Virus record (IMG/VR): IMGVR_UViG_3300042905_004680
Location: 1 to 27,821 of that record
DNA length: 27,821 bases
DNA from: a virus
Reading direction: 5' to 3' (one strand)
The position numbers were made by a program, and so were the translations under genes. Position 1 is the stretch's first letter. Each line of letters begins with the position of its first letter. The notes below the pieces were generated by a model, which worked only from the letters and a program-made list of their open reading frames with translations, was not told the origin of the DNA and did no database searches. Below, in pieces: positions 6,451 to 14,651 of this stretch.

Positions 6451-6736
6451 CGGACGCAACGCCTTCGTCCGGGTTGAAGTCCACCGCCTGCTCAAAGCCC
6501 GGCTGCGTCTTCACAAAGGCGTACATCGCCGGGTAGATGGGCGCCACGACGTCCGCCGTCGGCATGACCGGCTCCTCGGCCGCGATAGGGTACTTGCCGT
6601 CCAAGCGGTCCTGGTACGTCGCGTGCGTCGTCACGAAGACGTATGTGCTCTCGACGTCCATGCGGATGGACGTGATGCGGCTGTAGGCCTCGGGATAGTG
6701 AACGCCGTCCTTGTCATATGGGCGGAGCAGAGCCAT
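6389..6736 (-). CDS. Small tail-fibre-associated protein
   Basis: A 115-residue protein with GTGAGGT upstream of ATG 6736. The N-terminal half (GVHYPEAYSRITSIRMD, then TYVFVTTHATYQDRLDGKYPI) resembles, from memory, short phage proteins coded beside tail fibres that combine a Y-x-AYxRI motif with a V-x-V-x-x-Y strand. The C-terminal half is acidic and Pro-rich, with no clear fold. It lies between the two largest fibre-like genes, so a fibre attachment or assembly role is plausible but unproven. Its 3' end runs into the low-GC island. Confidence 0.5.
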   Translation of the reverse strand: MALLRPYDKDGVHYPEAYSRITSIRMDVESTYVFVTTHATYQDRLDGKYPIAAEEPVMPTADVVAPIYPAMYAFVKTQPGFEQAVDFNPDEGVASENEAGPVVDPQPVIDPELMS

Positions 6737-6743
6737 GGCGACC

Positions 6744-7196
6744 TCACGCGAGGGTGACGTAGATGATGTTGGCCACCTGCGAAACGGTGCAGGTGTAGCC
6801 GCGAGCTGAGACGCACGTCAGGTTGCCCAGCCCGGTGACCGTGCCCGTCACCTCGAAGAGCTCGTAGGTGCCCTTGGTGACGTAGGTCGACTCGCCCAGG
6901 TTGACCGTCGTGGCACCCGAAAAGACGAGGTTGCCCTCGACGTACTGCTTGCCATTGGTCGACGCGCTGACGGTGTTCGCAATGACGCGGTCGTTGACCT
7001 CGTCGTAAACCAGAGCGCCCGTCGGCGGCAGCTCCACGCCTTCGGAAAAGCCAACCGCCACCAACGTCACGTGCTCAAGGCCGGTGACGGTGCCGGTGAC
7101 CTTAAAGAGCTCGTAAGCCCCGGCAACCGCGTACACGTCGCCGTGCAGCTCGATGGTCGTCGGCCCGGTGAAGAGCAGGTTGCCTTCGACGTACTG
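6744..7196 (-). repeat. Two-copy C-terminal domain of the repeat fibre
   Basis: Residues 800-882 and 883-949 are two related copies. Each begins QYVEGNLxFxGxTT and contains YELFxVTGTVTGLxxxT. The spacing is 83 residues, and the second copy ends with VSQVANIIYVTLA. The GTYELF phrase resembles strands near the ends of repeat-rich adhesins. It probably forms the fibre tip or trimerisation head. Confidence 0.7.
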
Positions 7197-9593
7197 CGCC
7201 CCGTAGGTGTACTCGTCGCTCTTGGCGAACGTGAAGGTGCCCGCAGCCCCGGTCGCGTCAGGACCCGCCCAATTGCGCACAATATTGAACGTCGCCGTGA
7301 ACGTCCCGCCGTCGGCCGTAGCATCTGGCCCGCTCCACGAGGCGGTCTCGCTGACGCCGAAGGTCCCGCCGTCCGCGTCGCTGTCGGGTCCCGCCCACGA
7401 GGCGAGCTCGGTCGCGGTGAAGGTACCGCCGCCGCCGTTGGCCTCGGGCCCGGTCCAGTTGGCAATCGTGAGCACGGTGCTCGTGAAGGTGCCGCCGTCC
7501 GCGTCAGCGTCGGGACCAGCCCACGCCGCGCCCTCGTTGACCGCGAAGGTGCCGCCGTCCCCAGAGGCGTCAGGCCCTGCCCATGCCGCAGTCTCAAGCG
7601 CCGTGAACGAGCCACCCGCCGCGTCAGCGTCAGGCCCAGCCCACGAGGCAGGCTCGGCCGAGGTGAACGTGCCACCCGCACCGGTCGCGTCGGGCCCTGT
7701 CCAGGACGCGAGCTCGAGGACGGTGAAGGAGCCCGCCGCACCACTGGCGTCAGGACCCGCCCATGCCGCGCTGTCGCTCGCCCCGAAAGTCCCGCCGTCG
7801 GCCTGCGCCGAGGCCCCAGCCCACGAGGCGAGCTCGTCGGCCGTGAACGTGCCCGCAGTGCCATCGGCGTCAGGCCCCGCCCATGCTGCACTCTTCAGAG
7901 CGCCGAAGGTCCCGCCCTCTCCGGTCGCATCCGGCCCGCTCCAAAGCGCCGCCTCTGCACTGGCAAACGTGCCGCCGTCAGCGTCTGCACCCGAACCTGC
8001 CCAGGACGCAGCCTCGGACGCCGAGAACGTCCCGCCATCGGCAGACGCATCCGGCCCAGCCCAGAAGGCGCCGTCGGAGGAGGTGAACGTACCACCCTCG
8101 CCCAGCGCGTCAGGACCGGCCCACGACGAGGCCTCGGTCGTCGAGAAGGTCCCGGCATCCCCGAGGGCGTCCGGACCCGTCCACGAGGCCGTCTCGCTTG
8201 CGTCAAAGGCACCGCCCGCGGCAGACGCATCGGGTCCTGCCCACGACGCCGGCTCCGCGGCCGTGAAGGTCCCGCCGTCGGCAAGCGCGTCAGGCCCGGA
8301 CCAGAGGGCAGCCTCGGCCGCAGTGAAGGCGCCCGCGTCGCCCGACGCATCCGGACCGCTCCACGAGGCCAGCTCAAGCGCGGTAAACGCGCCGCCGTCG
8401 CCCTGGGCGTCCGGCCCGGACCAGTAGACCAGCTCGCCGACGGTGAAGCTGCCGCCGTCAGCGGTCGCGTCAGGACCCGCCCAGCTTGCCAGCTCCAGCG
8501 CGTCGAAGGTGCCAGCCTCGCCGAACGACTGCGGCCCCTGCCACAAGCTCTCGATGTTTACGGAGTAGGCGCCGCCGTCGGCCGTAGCATCTGGCCCTGC
8601 CCAATTGGCGAGCTCAAGCGCTCCAAAGGTGCCGCCGTCGCCGTCGCTCTCCGGGCCCGTCCAGTTGGCCAGTTCGAGCGCCCCGAAGTTGCCGCCGTCG
8701 CCGTCAGCGTTAGGGCCAGACCAGAGCGCCGCCTCGGCCGCGTCAAAGCTGCCACCGCCGGCAATGGCGTCTGGCCCGGACCAAGAGGCGTTTTCGCTGG
8801 CGGTGAACTCGGCCTGCGTCCCGTTCGCGCTTGGCCCCATCCACACCGCGAACTCCAGCACCCCAAAGCTGCCCGCGTCGCCGCTGGCGTCAGGGCCGCC
8901 CCACGACTGGTCCTCCTGCGCCGCCCACGAGCCGCCGTCGCCGACCGCCGTCGAGCCGCTCCAGTTGGCCGACTCAAGCGCCGCGAACGAGCCGCCCACG
9001 CCGAGGGCGTCAGGCCCCGACCAGTTCGCCGCCTCGGCCACGTCGAAGGTGCCGCCGTCGCCCTGGGCGTCTGGCCCAACCCACGACGCCAGCTCGAGCG
9101 CCGAGAAGCTACCGCCCGCGCCGAGGGCGTCAGGTCCGCCCCACGTTGCCTCTTCGTTGACCCCAAAGTTGCCGCCCCACGCACTGGCGTCTGGCCCGGA
9201 CCAGTTGGCGAGCTCCAACGCCGAGAAGCTACCGCCCGCGCCCGAGGCGTCAGGCCCCGCGTAATCGGCCTCTACGGTTGCGCCGAAGGTCCCGCCCGCA
9301 CCCGAGGCGGTAGGCCCGGACCAGTTGGCCGTCTCCAGCGCCGAGAAGAGCGCCGTCGAGCCGTCAGCCTCGGGCCCCTGCCAGTCGGCCGACCGCGACG
9401 CCGCGAAGACGCCAGCGTCAGCGACCGCGTCGGGTCCACCCCAGGTGGCCTGCTCGTTGACGCCAAAGTTCCCGCCAAACGCGACCGCAACAGGCCCAGC
9501 CCACGACGCCACGATAGGCGGCCGGCGCCGGTTCTGCGCACCCGTGGTGACGTACCACAGGTCCGAGTACCACTTGCGGCTCTGCGTCGACAT
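6744..9593 (-). CDS. Giant fibre protein with 38 twenty-residue repeats
   Basis: A 949-residue protein. Residues 1-28 form a basic, Trp/Tyr-rich leader (RKWYSDLWYV). Residues 29-789 hold 38 tandem units of the pattern ASWxGPDAxGxGGTFxAxEL. All are 20 residues except units 34 (22), 37 (23) and 38 (about 16). Residues 790-949 carry two related beta-rich units ending the chain. Regular hydrophobic W and F positions with Gly/Pro turns suggest a repetitive beta structure such as a beta-roll or trimeric beta-spiral shaft, with the C-terminal units as the tip. Its place among distal-tail genes points to a long fibre. ATG 9593 overlaps the upstream stop by one base (TGATG). I do not recognise this repeat as a named family. 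Confidence 0.75.
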   Translation of the reverse strand: MSTQSRKWYSDLWYVTTGAQNRRRPPIVASWAGPVAVAFGGNFGVNEQATWGGPDAVADAGVFAASRSADWQGPEADGSTALFSALETANWSGPTASGAGGTFGATVEADYAGPDASGAGGSFSALELANWSGPDASAWGGNFGVNEEATWGGPDALGAGGSFSALELASWVGPDAQGDGGTFDVAEAANWSGPDALGVGGSFAALESANWSGSTAVGDGGSWAAQEDQSWGGPDASGDAGSFGVLEFAVWMGPSANGTQAEFTASENASWSGPDAIAGGGSFDAAEAALWSGPNADGDGGNFGALELANWTGPESDGDGGTFGALELANWAGPDATADGGAYSVNIESLWQGPQSFGEAGTFDALELASWAGPDATADGGSFTVGELVYWSGPDAQGDGGAFTALELASWSGPDASGDAGAFTAAEAALWSGPDALADGGTFTAAEPASWAGPDASAAGGAFDASETASWTGPDALGDAGTFSTTEASSWAGPDALGEGGTFTSSDGAFWAGPDASADGGTFSASEAASWAGSGADADGGTFASAEAALWSGPDATGEGGTFGALKSAAWAGPDADGTAGTFTADELASWAGASAQADGGTFGASDSAAWAGPDASGAAGSFTVLELASWTGPDATGAGGTFTSAEPASWAGPDADAAGGSFTALETAAWAGPDASGDGGTFAVNEGAAWAGPDADADGGTFTSTVLTIANWTGPEANGGGGTFTATELASWAGPDSDADGGTFGVSETASWSGPDATADGGTFTATFNIVRNWAGPDATGAAGTFTFAKSDEYTYGAQYVEGNLLFTGPTTIELHGDVYAVAGAYELFKVTGTVTGLEHVTLVAVGFSEGVELPPTGALVYDEVNDRVIANTVSASTNGKQYVEGNLVFSGATTVNLGESTYVTKGTYELFEVTGTVTGLGNLTCVSARGYTCTVSQVANIIYVTLA
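7227..9509 (-). repeat. 60-bp tandem coding repeat, about 38 units
   Basis: About 2.3 kb of in-frame 60-bp units encode the 20-residue repeats. Copies differ at many bases while the amino acid pattern (W at position 3, GPDA at 5-8, GG at 12-13, F at 15) is held, so protein selection rather than recent copying keeps the array. Higher-order copies exist: around 9430-9485 and 9128-9183 the DNA is very similar, five units apart. The period explains the long open frames on the opposite strand. Confidence 0.85.
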
Positions 9594-9943
9594 CAGGCCG
9601 GCCGGGTGCGGCTGGTGTACTCGATGATGACGTCGATTTCACCGGCGGTCGCCTCAAGCCGCACGCCCGAGGGCTGCGCCGGAATCCACCCCGTGTCGAT
9701 GCGCGTCTCGTCGAGCTGCGAACACTCCGACGCCGACAGGGCCGCGGTGTCCGCCGGGTCGGCCACGCCCGTGTCGAGCTCGTGGACGTTCCGAAAGAGG
9801 ACCACAACATCTGTCGCGTCGCCGCTCAGCAGCAAGCGGAAGTCGTTGGCGAGCGGCATGATGACGGTAGCCGAGGGCTCCTCGGCCGTCAGCGACACGC
9901 GCGCCACCTGGAAGAAGTCACGGAGAGCCATCGTGCGCCGCAT
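9593..9943 (-). CDS. Small distal-tail protein
   Basis: A 116-residue protein starting at ATG 9943 (MRRTMALRDF), two bases after the upstream stop; ATG 9931 is an alternative. It contains a beta-rich core (VSLTAEEPSATVIMPLANDF, then VVVLFRNVHELDTG) and ends in EIDVIIEYTSR. No family is recognised. Its stop shares one base with the start of the repeat fibre, so it may help attach that fibre to the tail. This is an inference from position only. Confidence 0.5.
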   Translation of the reverse strand: MRRTMALRDFFQVARVSLTAEEPSATVIMPLANDFRLLLSGDATDVVVLFRNVHELDTGVADPADTAALSASECSQLDETRIDTGWIPAQPSGVRLEATAGEIDVIIEYTSRTRPA

Positions 9944-9944
9944 G

Positions 9945-10469
9945 TCAGACCGCCGGTTCGAGGACAGGATAAAAGGCGAGGGCGAGCAGTTGGCCGTAGC
10001 CGTTGGCGAACGCCACCGTCGCGGTGACAGTCGACCATGTTGCAAGCGGTCCGGCCAGCACCTCCAGAGATTGCGTTGAAACTCCGGGCGTTGCGGCTTG
10101 CGCGCTGCCCTCGTCCCACCACGCAGACTGCGGGTCGATGTTGTCCACGCCCCCGAGGGGCAGCGTCGCAGCCAGACCGGTGACCGACAGCCCGAAGGAC
10201 AAGGCGCCCCACGAGTAGACTGCGACCCGCATGCGGCGGCAGTACGGCGGCACGCGAAGTAGCACCTGCCGCGTCTCGGTCCCCGCGTAGAACTGCGCCG
10301 GCTCGTTGAGCGTCAAGACAAAGGGAGGCGTGCCCCACCCACAGGCCAGAGCGTGCTGCCGTGACTCGATGGTCCGCACGATGGCGGCATCGCCGGCGGT
10401 GTAGTCATCGAGCGACGAGGGGCGTTCGAGGAGGTCCAGCGAGACATCGAACTGCGGCGGCCTGCTCAT
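9945..10469 (-). CDS. Distal-tail beta-sandwich protein
   Basis: A 174-residue protein. ATG 10469 is chosen because it overlaps the upstream stop (ATGA) and has GGAGG eight bases upstream. The sequence alternates hydrophobic and polar residues in strands (RQVLLRVPPYCRRMRVAVYSWG, ATVAFANGYGQLLALAFYPV), suggesting a jelly-roll fold. No catalytic motif is visible. It is followed by another small distal-tail gene and the giant fibre. It may be a tail-tip or carbohydrate-binding component. Confidence 0.5.
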   Translation of the reverse strand: MSRPPQFDVSLDLLERPSSLDDYTAGDAAIVRTIESRQHALACGWGTPPFVLTLNEPAQFYAGTETRQVLLRVPPYCRRMRVAVYSWGALSFGLSVTGLAATLPLGGVDNIDPQSAWWDEGSAQAATPGVSTQSLEVLAGPLATWSTVTATVAFANGYGQLLALAFYPVLEPAV

Positions 10470-11437
10470 GGTGCCATCCTCCACGCTTGCACGGTCTCAA
10501 AGTACGCGAAGTCGCCGACCCCGCAAGCGTCGACCTTCGCGACGACGTCAGCGTCGCCGGGCCCGAGGTCAACCTGAAACGAGCCCCACGTGTTGGCCGT
10601 GACGGCATACTCGCTCGCCCCGATGCGAATGGTCCCGCCCGTGCTGTTTGAGCTGCGAAGGAAGTAGTCGACCTGGTACGGCCGCGGCCGGACGTCAGCG
10701 GACGGGATACGACCACGGCCCACAATGGTCGGGTCGGTGTTGTTCTGCGCGCCCCATGAATCCCACCCGGTGAGCTTGGCGAAGCTGGGTGTCAACATGT
10801 CAAGCTGGCTCAGGTGCGAGAAGACGCAGGCCGGCCGGTCGCGCGCGATGAGCACCGGCCCGTTGAGCAGCCGCGCGGCAAGCTCTGTGTGAACCGGCGC
10901 ATTGATCAAGCGGTTGGCGGACAGGGTCTGACGCCACTCGCTCGGGTAGGCCCGGACGCCAGGAGCGGCGCCCACCCAATAGGCGACCATGCTGCACACC
11001 TCAAGCACCTTGCCCGCGCCCGGTGCGAGGGCCAGCGTCCACTCCTCGTTAGCCGCGGCCGGTGTGGCCGTGAGCGTGTAGGTCGCAAACGTCAAGCCGG
11101 ACACCGCGGCCGTGACCGTCGAGGCGCCGCCGTAGAGCTTCAGGTCCCCGCCCGCGCCGGCCGTCGTCGAGCGTGCGATGACCTTCACGCGGAGCTGGAT
11201 GCCCAGCCCCCCGGAGGCGTAGTCGTAGCCGCGCGCCGACAGCCAACGCAGGACGCTCTGCTCGGTGCCCGTAGGCGACGCAATAGGGCCACCTGCCCAC
11301 CCCGCGACGGGCGTCTCTGACAGCGTGTAGAGCTCGTTATGGTTTTCGACGCACACGCGCAACGGGCTGCTCCCGACGGTCGCCAGCGTCTCGATGGGCG
11401 GCACGAGGCCCGTCAGGTCCTGCGGTGTGTAGCTCAT
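10466..11437 (-). CDS. Distal-tail structural protein
   Basis: A 323-residue protein with AGGAG upstream of ATG 11437, which overlaps the hub gene's stop. Residues about 70-155 and 255-323 both look like beta-sandwich domains (GIQLRVKVIARST, then TLALAPGAGKVLEVCSMVAYWV; and TGGTIRIGASEYAVTAN, then WGSFQVDLGPGDADVV). The middle is mixed. The alternating-strand style also appears in the next gene, so the two may be related virion proteins. No named family is recognised; a tail-tip or fibre-base role fits the position directly after the tail hub. Confidence 0.5.
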   Translation of the reverse strand: MSYTPQDLTGLVPPIETLATVGSSPLRVCVENHNELYTLSETPVAGWAGGPIASPTGTEQSVLRWLSARGYDYASGGLGIQLRVKVIARSTTAGAGGDLKLYGGASTVTAAVSGLTFATYTLTATPAAANEEWTLALAPGAGKVLEVCSMVAYWVGAAPGVRAYPSEWRQTLSANRLINAPVHTELAARLLNGPVLIARDRPACVFSHLSQLDMLTPSFAKLTGWDSWGAQNNTDPTIVGRGRIPSADVRPRPYQVDYFLRSSNSTGGTIRIGASEYAVTANTWGSFQVDLGPGDADVVAKVDACGVGDFAYFETVQAWRMAP

Positions 11438-13950
11438 GCCTCGAACTCCTGGTCGGTGCGCACGAAGAGGTGCGCCTGCTGCGTGCTGACGCAGTCGGTG
11501 TAGGTGTCGTAGGTCAGCCAGCTGTCGCCGTCGGACGGGAACGTCGCGGTCGTAGCACCGGCCGTCAGCGTCAGGACCGTCGACGAGTTGACCGCCGAGA
11601 TGATTTGGTCCTCAAAGGTCGTGTCGTCGCCGCGGCGGTACAGGCGCACCTTGTGCCCAGCAGCAAAGCCGACCGTGGAATCGACCTGGACGACCGTCGA
11701 GCTTAGCCAGCCCGTCACACGCGCCGTGGGGCACAGCACCCTCGGGCGCCGCTGCTGGCCAGTGACCATGAACGTCAGCTTGCGCGTCCCGTCCCCGAGG
11801 CTCTCGTGCTGGCCGATGACGCGCGCGGGCGTGTCGGCCGACACCTCGCCCGTCACCCAGTCCCAGATGGCGGGATGGGACAGAACCAAGCGGCACGGGT
11901 CGCCGACGTGAAGGTCGAGCCCGGAGCGCACCGGCAGCGTCACGACGAGCTGCCCGTCGGACAAGCCCAGCATCTTGCCGCCGTAAATGAGCGCGGACGC
12001 GGTGTTGATGCCCGGCGCAATGACCGTGACCGACCGCGCGCCCTCGGCCTGCTGGCGCGGCACGTCGCGCACCACGCTGACGGTCTTGCGCTGGCGCAGG
12101 CTGTCCTCGATGCGCACCACGTTTGGGGTCTCGAAGAGGCGCTCGGCTTGCGTGCCCCCGATGAGCACGTCGCCCGGACCCACTTGCGCGGCCACGCCTG
12201 GCGTATCCAACGACGTCGGCACGGCCTCAATTCGCACATAGCCGTCCGACCCCTGCCGCTGCGTCAGGCAGAAGCCTTGCAGCGCGAGCCAGCCGCCGAC
12301 GATGTTCTCGATGCTCGCTTTGTCGTCCGAGATGCCGTCGACGTACTGCGCTGTCAGCGGGAAGCGGTTCACGTCCAGCCAAGTGTCCGGCAGTGCGAGC
12401 CCCATGCCGAAGGGCAGCGTGTCGTAGACCCCGCGCTCGCCCGTGCCGGAGCTCGTCGCGATGGTTCGGATGACGTCAGACAGGGTGCCGCGTTGCCCAG
12501 GCAGGACGGTAATCTTCGTCGGGCTGGTCCACGGGTTGACCCGCGTCGTGCCCATCAGCGCGCGCTGCGAGAGCCGCACCGCCAGGAACTGGCCGTCAGG
12601 GTCAACGGCCTCGTCCTTCTGGTCGTAGGCCGCAACCTCAAGCCCTTCCTCAGCCTCAAGCAGGACGTAGCCAGAGGCCGGCCACGCGAGCGGCTCGCCG
12701 TCGTTTTCGAGGTCTTTCCGCACGATGACCCACGCGCTCGGCGCACCGTTTGGGTCGAACCGCAGCTCGAACTGGTCGACGTCGAAGCGGTCGTTAAACC
12801 CGGTGTAAATGGCGACCCGTGCCGTGGTCCGCGTCCGCTGACGGAAGAACCACGCGTAGGGCACGCAGTCGATGTCTTCCTTGTTGTAGCTCGCTGGCGT
12901 GTTGGCCCGGAACTGGAAGCGCAACACCGGCTCCGGGTTGGCCTCGTCGACGTCCACGACCGTGTGCTGCGCGTAGGCAAGGTTTAACGTGGGCGCCGCG
13001 TAGAGCGAGGCCTCGGTGACCCATCGACCGAGTTCGGACAGTGTGACCACCTTGCTCGCGTAGTCATTGCCGACCGGGCAAAACTTGGCGTCGCCGGTGA
13101 CGGTGTTGGCCACGAAGATGCGGTCGGAGCTGGTGAGGTAGACCGGGTAAAGGCCCAGAGCATTGGTGCTTTGCTCAAGGCCGCCGCTCACCGTGGTGAA
13201 CTGCACCTCGCCCTTGGCCGTGCCCCCAAGCTGCTGCGCCAACAGGCGGTGGACCGGCAGCGCGCGAAGCAGCATCTGGCGCCCGTCGACCTGTGGTTGC
13301 GCGTCGACGTAGCCCTTCCACAGCTCGCGGCAGTAGCTGCCGACGGTGTTGGCGGTCGCCGCCAGTGCGCGCCCGTCAGGCCCGACGAGGTGCTCGTAGA
13401 GCGTGACCAACCGCCCGCGCCAGTACAGCGGCGTGTCGGTCGCGAAGCGGTAGCCGCTGGCCGTGCTGCTGGGGTGGTAGTGCGCCCACCCAGCCACGGC
13501 CCGGACGCAGTTTTGAAAGGCCGTCGGCGTCGTGCCGTCGTAGTCGATGCGCTCGCGCCCAAGGTAGAAGGACCCCTTGGTGTCCCAGCCCGTCGTCGAG
13601 TCCACGGTGACCGTGGTCGCGGTGCCGTCGAGGTCGGCCGTCAGCTTTGCCCGCAGCGTCGGCTGGCGGAAGAGCGTCACGCTGTTGGCGGCAAGCACGT
13701 CCAATGCCAGGACGAAGTCGACCGACCGCCCGCGTGCGAGGCCGGCCACGCGGTCGAGCTCGGAGCTGATGGCGTCGGACTCGCGCACCCGCAGCGCCCC
13801 CCGGACCACGACCGCGCCCGAAGGCGACGAGATGTCCACGTCAGCCGTCGTGAGTAGGCGGGTCTCGAGAAAGGCATACGGGATGCCCTCAATAGCCAGC
13901 CCGAGGACGCGACTATACCCCGCGTCGATGAGGTCGCCCCATGCCGTCAT
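11434..13950 (-). CDS. Large tail hub or tip protein
   Basis: An 838-residue protein with TGGAGGAG just before ATG 13950, which overlaps the upstream stop (ATGA). In siphoviruses the large gene following tape measure and tail-tip genes usually encodes the central hub that plugs the tube and carries fibres. The first 110 residues are beta-rich (GIPYAFLETRLL, VVVRGALRVRES). Residues near 95-120 and 755-815 each carry a short repeated theme of the type TTVTVDSTTGW/TVVQVDSTVGF, each followed by a Gly-rich strand, which suggests duplicated small beta domains at both ends. No peptidase or lysozyme motif is seen. The function comes from size and order; sequence alone does not assign a family. Confidence 0.6.
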   Translation of the reverse strand: MTAWGDLIDAGYSRVLGLAIEGIPYAFLETRLLTTADVDISSPSGAVVVRGALRVRESDAISSELDRVAGLARGRSVDFVLALDVLAANSVTLFRQPTLRAKLTADLDGTATTVTVDSTTGWDTKGSFYLGRERIDYDGTTPTAFQNCVRAVAGWAHYHPSSTASGYRFATDTPLYWRGRLVTLYEHLVGPDGRALAATANTVGSYCRELWKGYVDAQPQVDGRQMLLRALPVHRLLAQQLGGTAKGEVQFTTVSGGLEQSTNALGLYPVYLTSSDRIFVANTVTGDAKFCPVGNDYASKVVTLSELGRWVTEASLYAAPTLNLAYAQHTVVDVDEANPEPVLRFQFRANTPASYNKEDIDCVPYAWFFRQRTRTTARVAIYTGFNDRFDVDQFELRFDPNGAPSAWVIVRKDLENDGEPLAWPASGYVLLEAEEGLEVAAYDQKDEAVDPDGQFLAVRLSQRALMGTTRVNPWTSPTKITVLPGQRGTLSDVIRTIATSSGTGERGVYDTLPFGMGLALPDTWLDVNRFPLTAQYVDGISDDKASIENIVGGWLALQGFCLTQRQGSDGYVRIEAVPTSLDTPGVAAQVGPGDVLIGGTQAERLFETPNVVRIEDSLRQRKTVSVVRDVPRQQAEGARSVTVIAPGINTASALIYGGKMLGLSDGQLVVTLPVRSGLDLHVGDPCRLVLSHPAIWDWVTGEVSADTPARVIGQHESLGDGTRKLTFMVTGQQRRPRVLCPTARVTGWLSSTVVQVDSTVGFAAGHKVRLYRRGDDTTFEDQIISAVNSSTVLTLTAGATTATFPSDGDSWLTYDTYTDCVSTQQAHLFVRTDQEFEA

Positions 13951-14651
13951 GGCTCCTCCACTGCGAGCGTCATTGAGACCTCCGCCCAAAGCTGCGCCTC
14001 GCCCAGCCACGTCGGCGTCGTCGTCGACATGACGCGCCCGTCGATTCGGCCGTTGGGTCGCAGCCCTTCGAGGATGTCGTCAAGGTTGCCGACGAGCGTG
14101 ACCTTGCCCCGCTGGCACCATCCGAAGAGCCAAGCGTCAAGCGCCCACTTGTGCAGCGTCAGGCGCACCGTGAGCACGCGAGCGGCGCCCCAAGTGTACC
14201 CCATGTCGCGCTCCATGCGGTCGTTGAGGCGCTCGTCGTCGGCGTCGACCCGGTGGGCTTGCGTGTAGAAGCCCGCGATGGGGATAGCTACTGGCGCAAT
14301 GCGCTGCGACGTGAACGAAGTCGCACTGGCCGTCGGCGACAGCGAGGCCTCCTGCGTCAGGCCCATGATGACCGCCAGCCGGTCGGGCGCCGTCAGCGTC
14401 GCCGAGCTTGCCGGCGTCACCGTGTACAGGCCGCCCGCGTGCGTCGTCGGAGCGCCCGCCGTGGTCAGTGCCGTCGCGAGCTCGTCGGCCCGGTAGGCGC
14501 TCAGCGCGGCCGGGATGGTGTACGTCGTCGCGCCCACCTTGAGGCTGCGATACCCCGCCTCGGAGGTGTCGACGTAGCCGTACAGCATGGCCGCCGGTGG
14601 CGGTAGCACGTCGGGCAGCGGGTGTTGCAGTGCCTGCGATAGCGTTCTCAT
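13947..14651 (-). CDS. Tail-tip protein B
   Basis: A 234-residue protein starting at ATG 14651, which overlaps the upstream stop (ATGA); the open frame further upstream is a shadow. It has a beta-rich first half with ATTYTIPAAL and RADELATALTTAG followed by YTVTPASSATL and a polar Ser/Thr linker. The second half contains an acidic-basic helix (DADDERLNDRMERDMG) and Trp-rich strands (LHKWALDAWLFGWC). The arrangement resembles the preceding gene, so the two may be diverged duplicates. Its place between tape measure and hub suggests a distal tail or adaptor role. Confidence 0.5.
   Translation of the reverse strand: MRTLSQALQHPLPDVLPPPAAMLYGYVDTSEAGYRSLKVGATTYTIPAALSAYRADELATALTTAGAPTTHAGGLYTVTPASSATLTAPDRLAVIMGLTQEASLSPTASATSFTSQRIAPVAIPIAGFYTQAHRVDADDERLNDRMERDMGYTWGAARVLTVRLTLHKWALDAWLFGWCQRGKVTLVGNLDDILEGLRPNGRIDGRVMSTTTPTWLGEAQLWAEVSMTLAVEEP

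Noticed and set aside
7227-9509. Possible CRISPR array or minisatellite
   Set aside because: The period is 60 bp with no identical repeats and no unique spacers. Variation respects codons and a protein pattern, so it is a coding repeat.
7071-10079. A 1002-codon open frame on the plus strand, opposite the repeat fibre
   Set aside because: The 60-bp period and the GC-rich codon pattern of the fibre keep antisense frames free of stops. The antisense translation is Arg/Pro/Gly-rich with no ribosome site and no family-like motif, and the minus frame shows clear protein-level repeat conservation.
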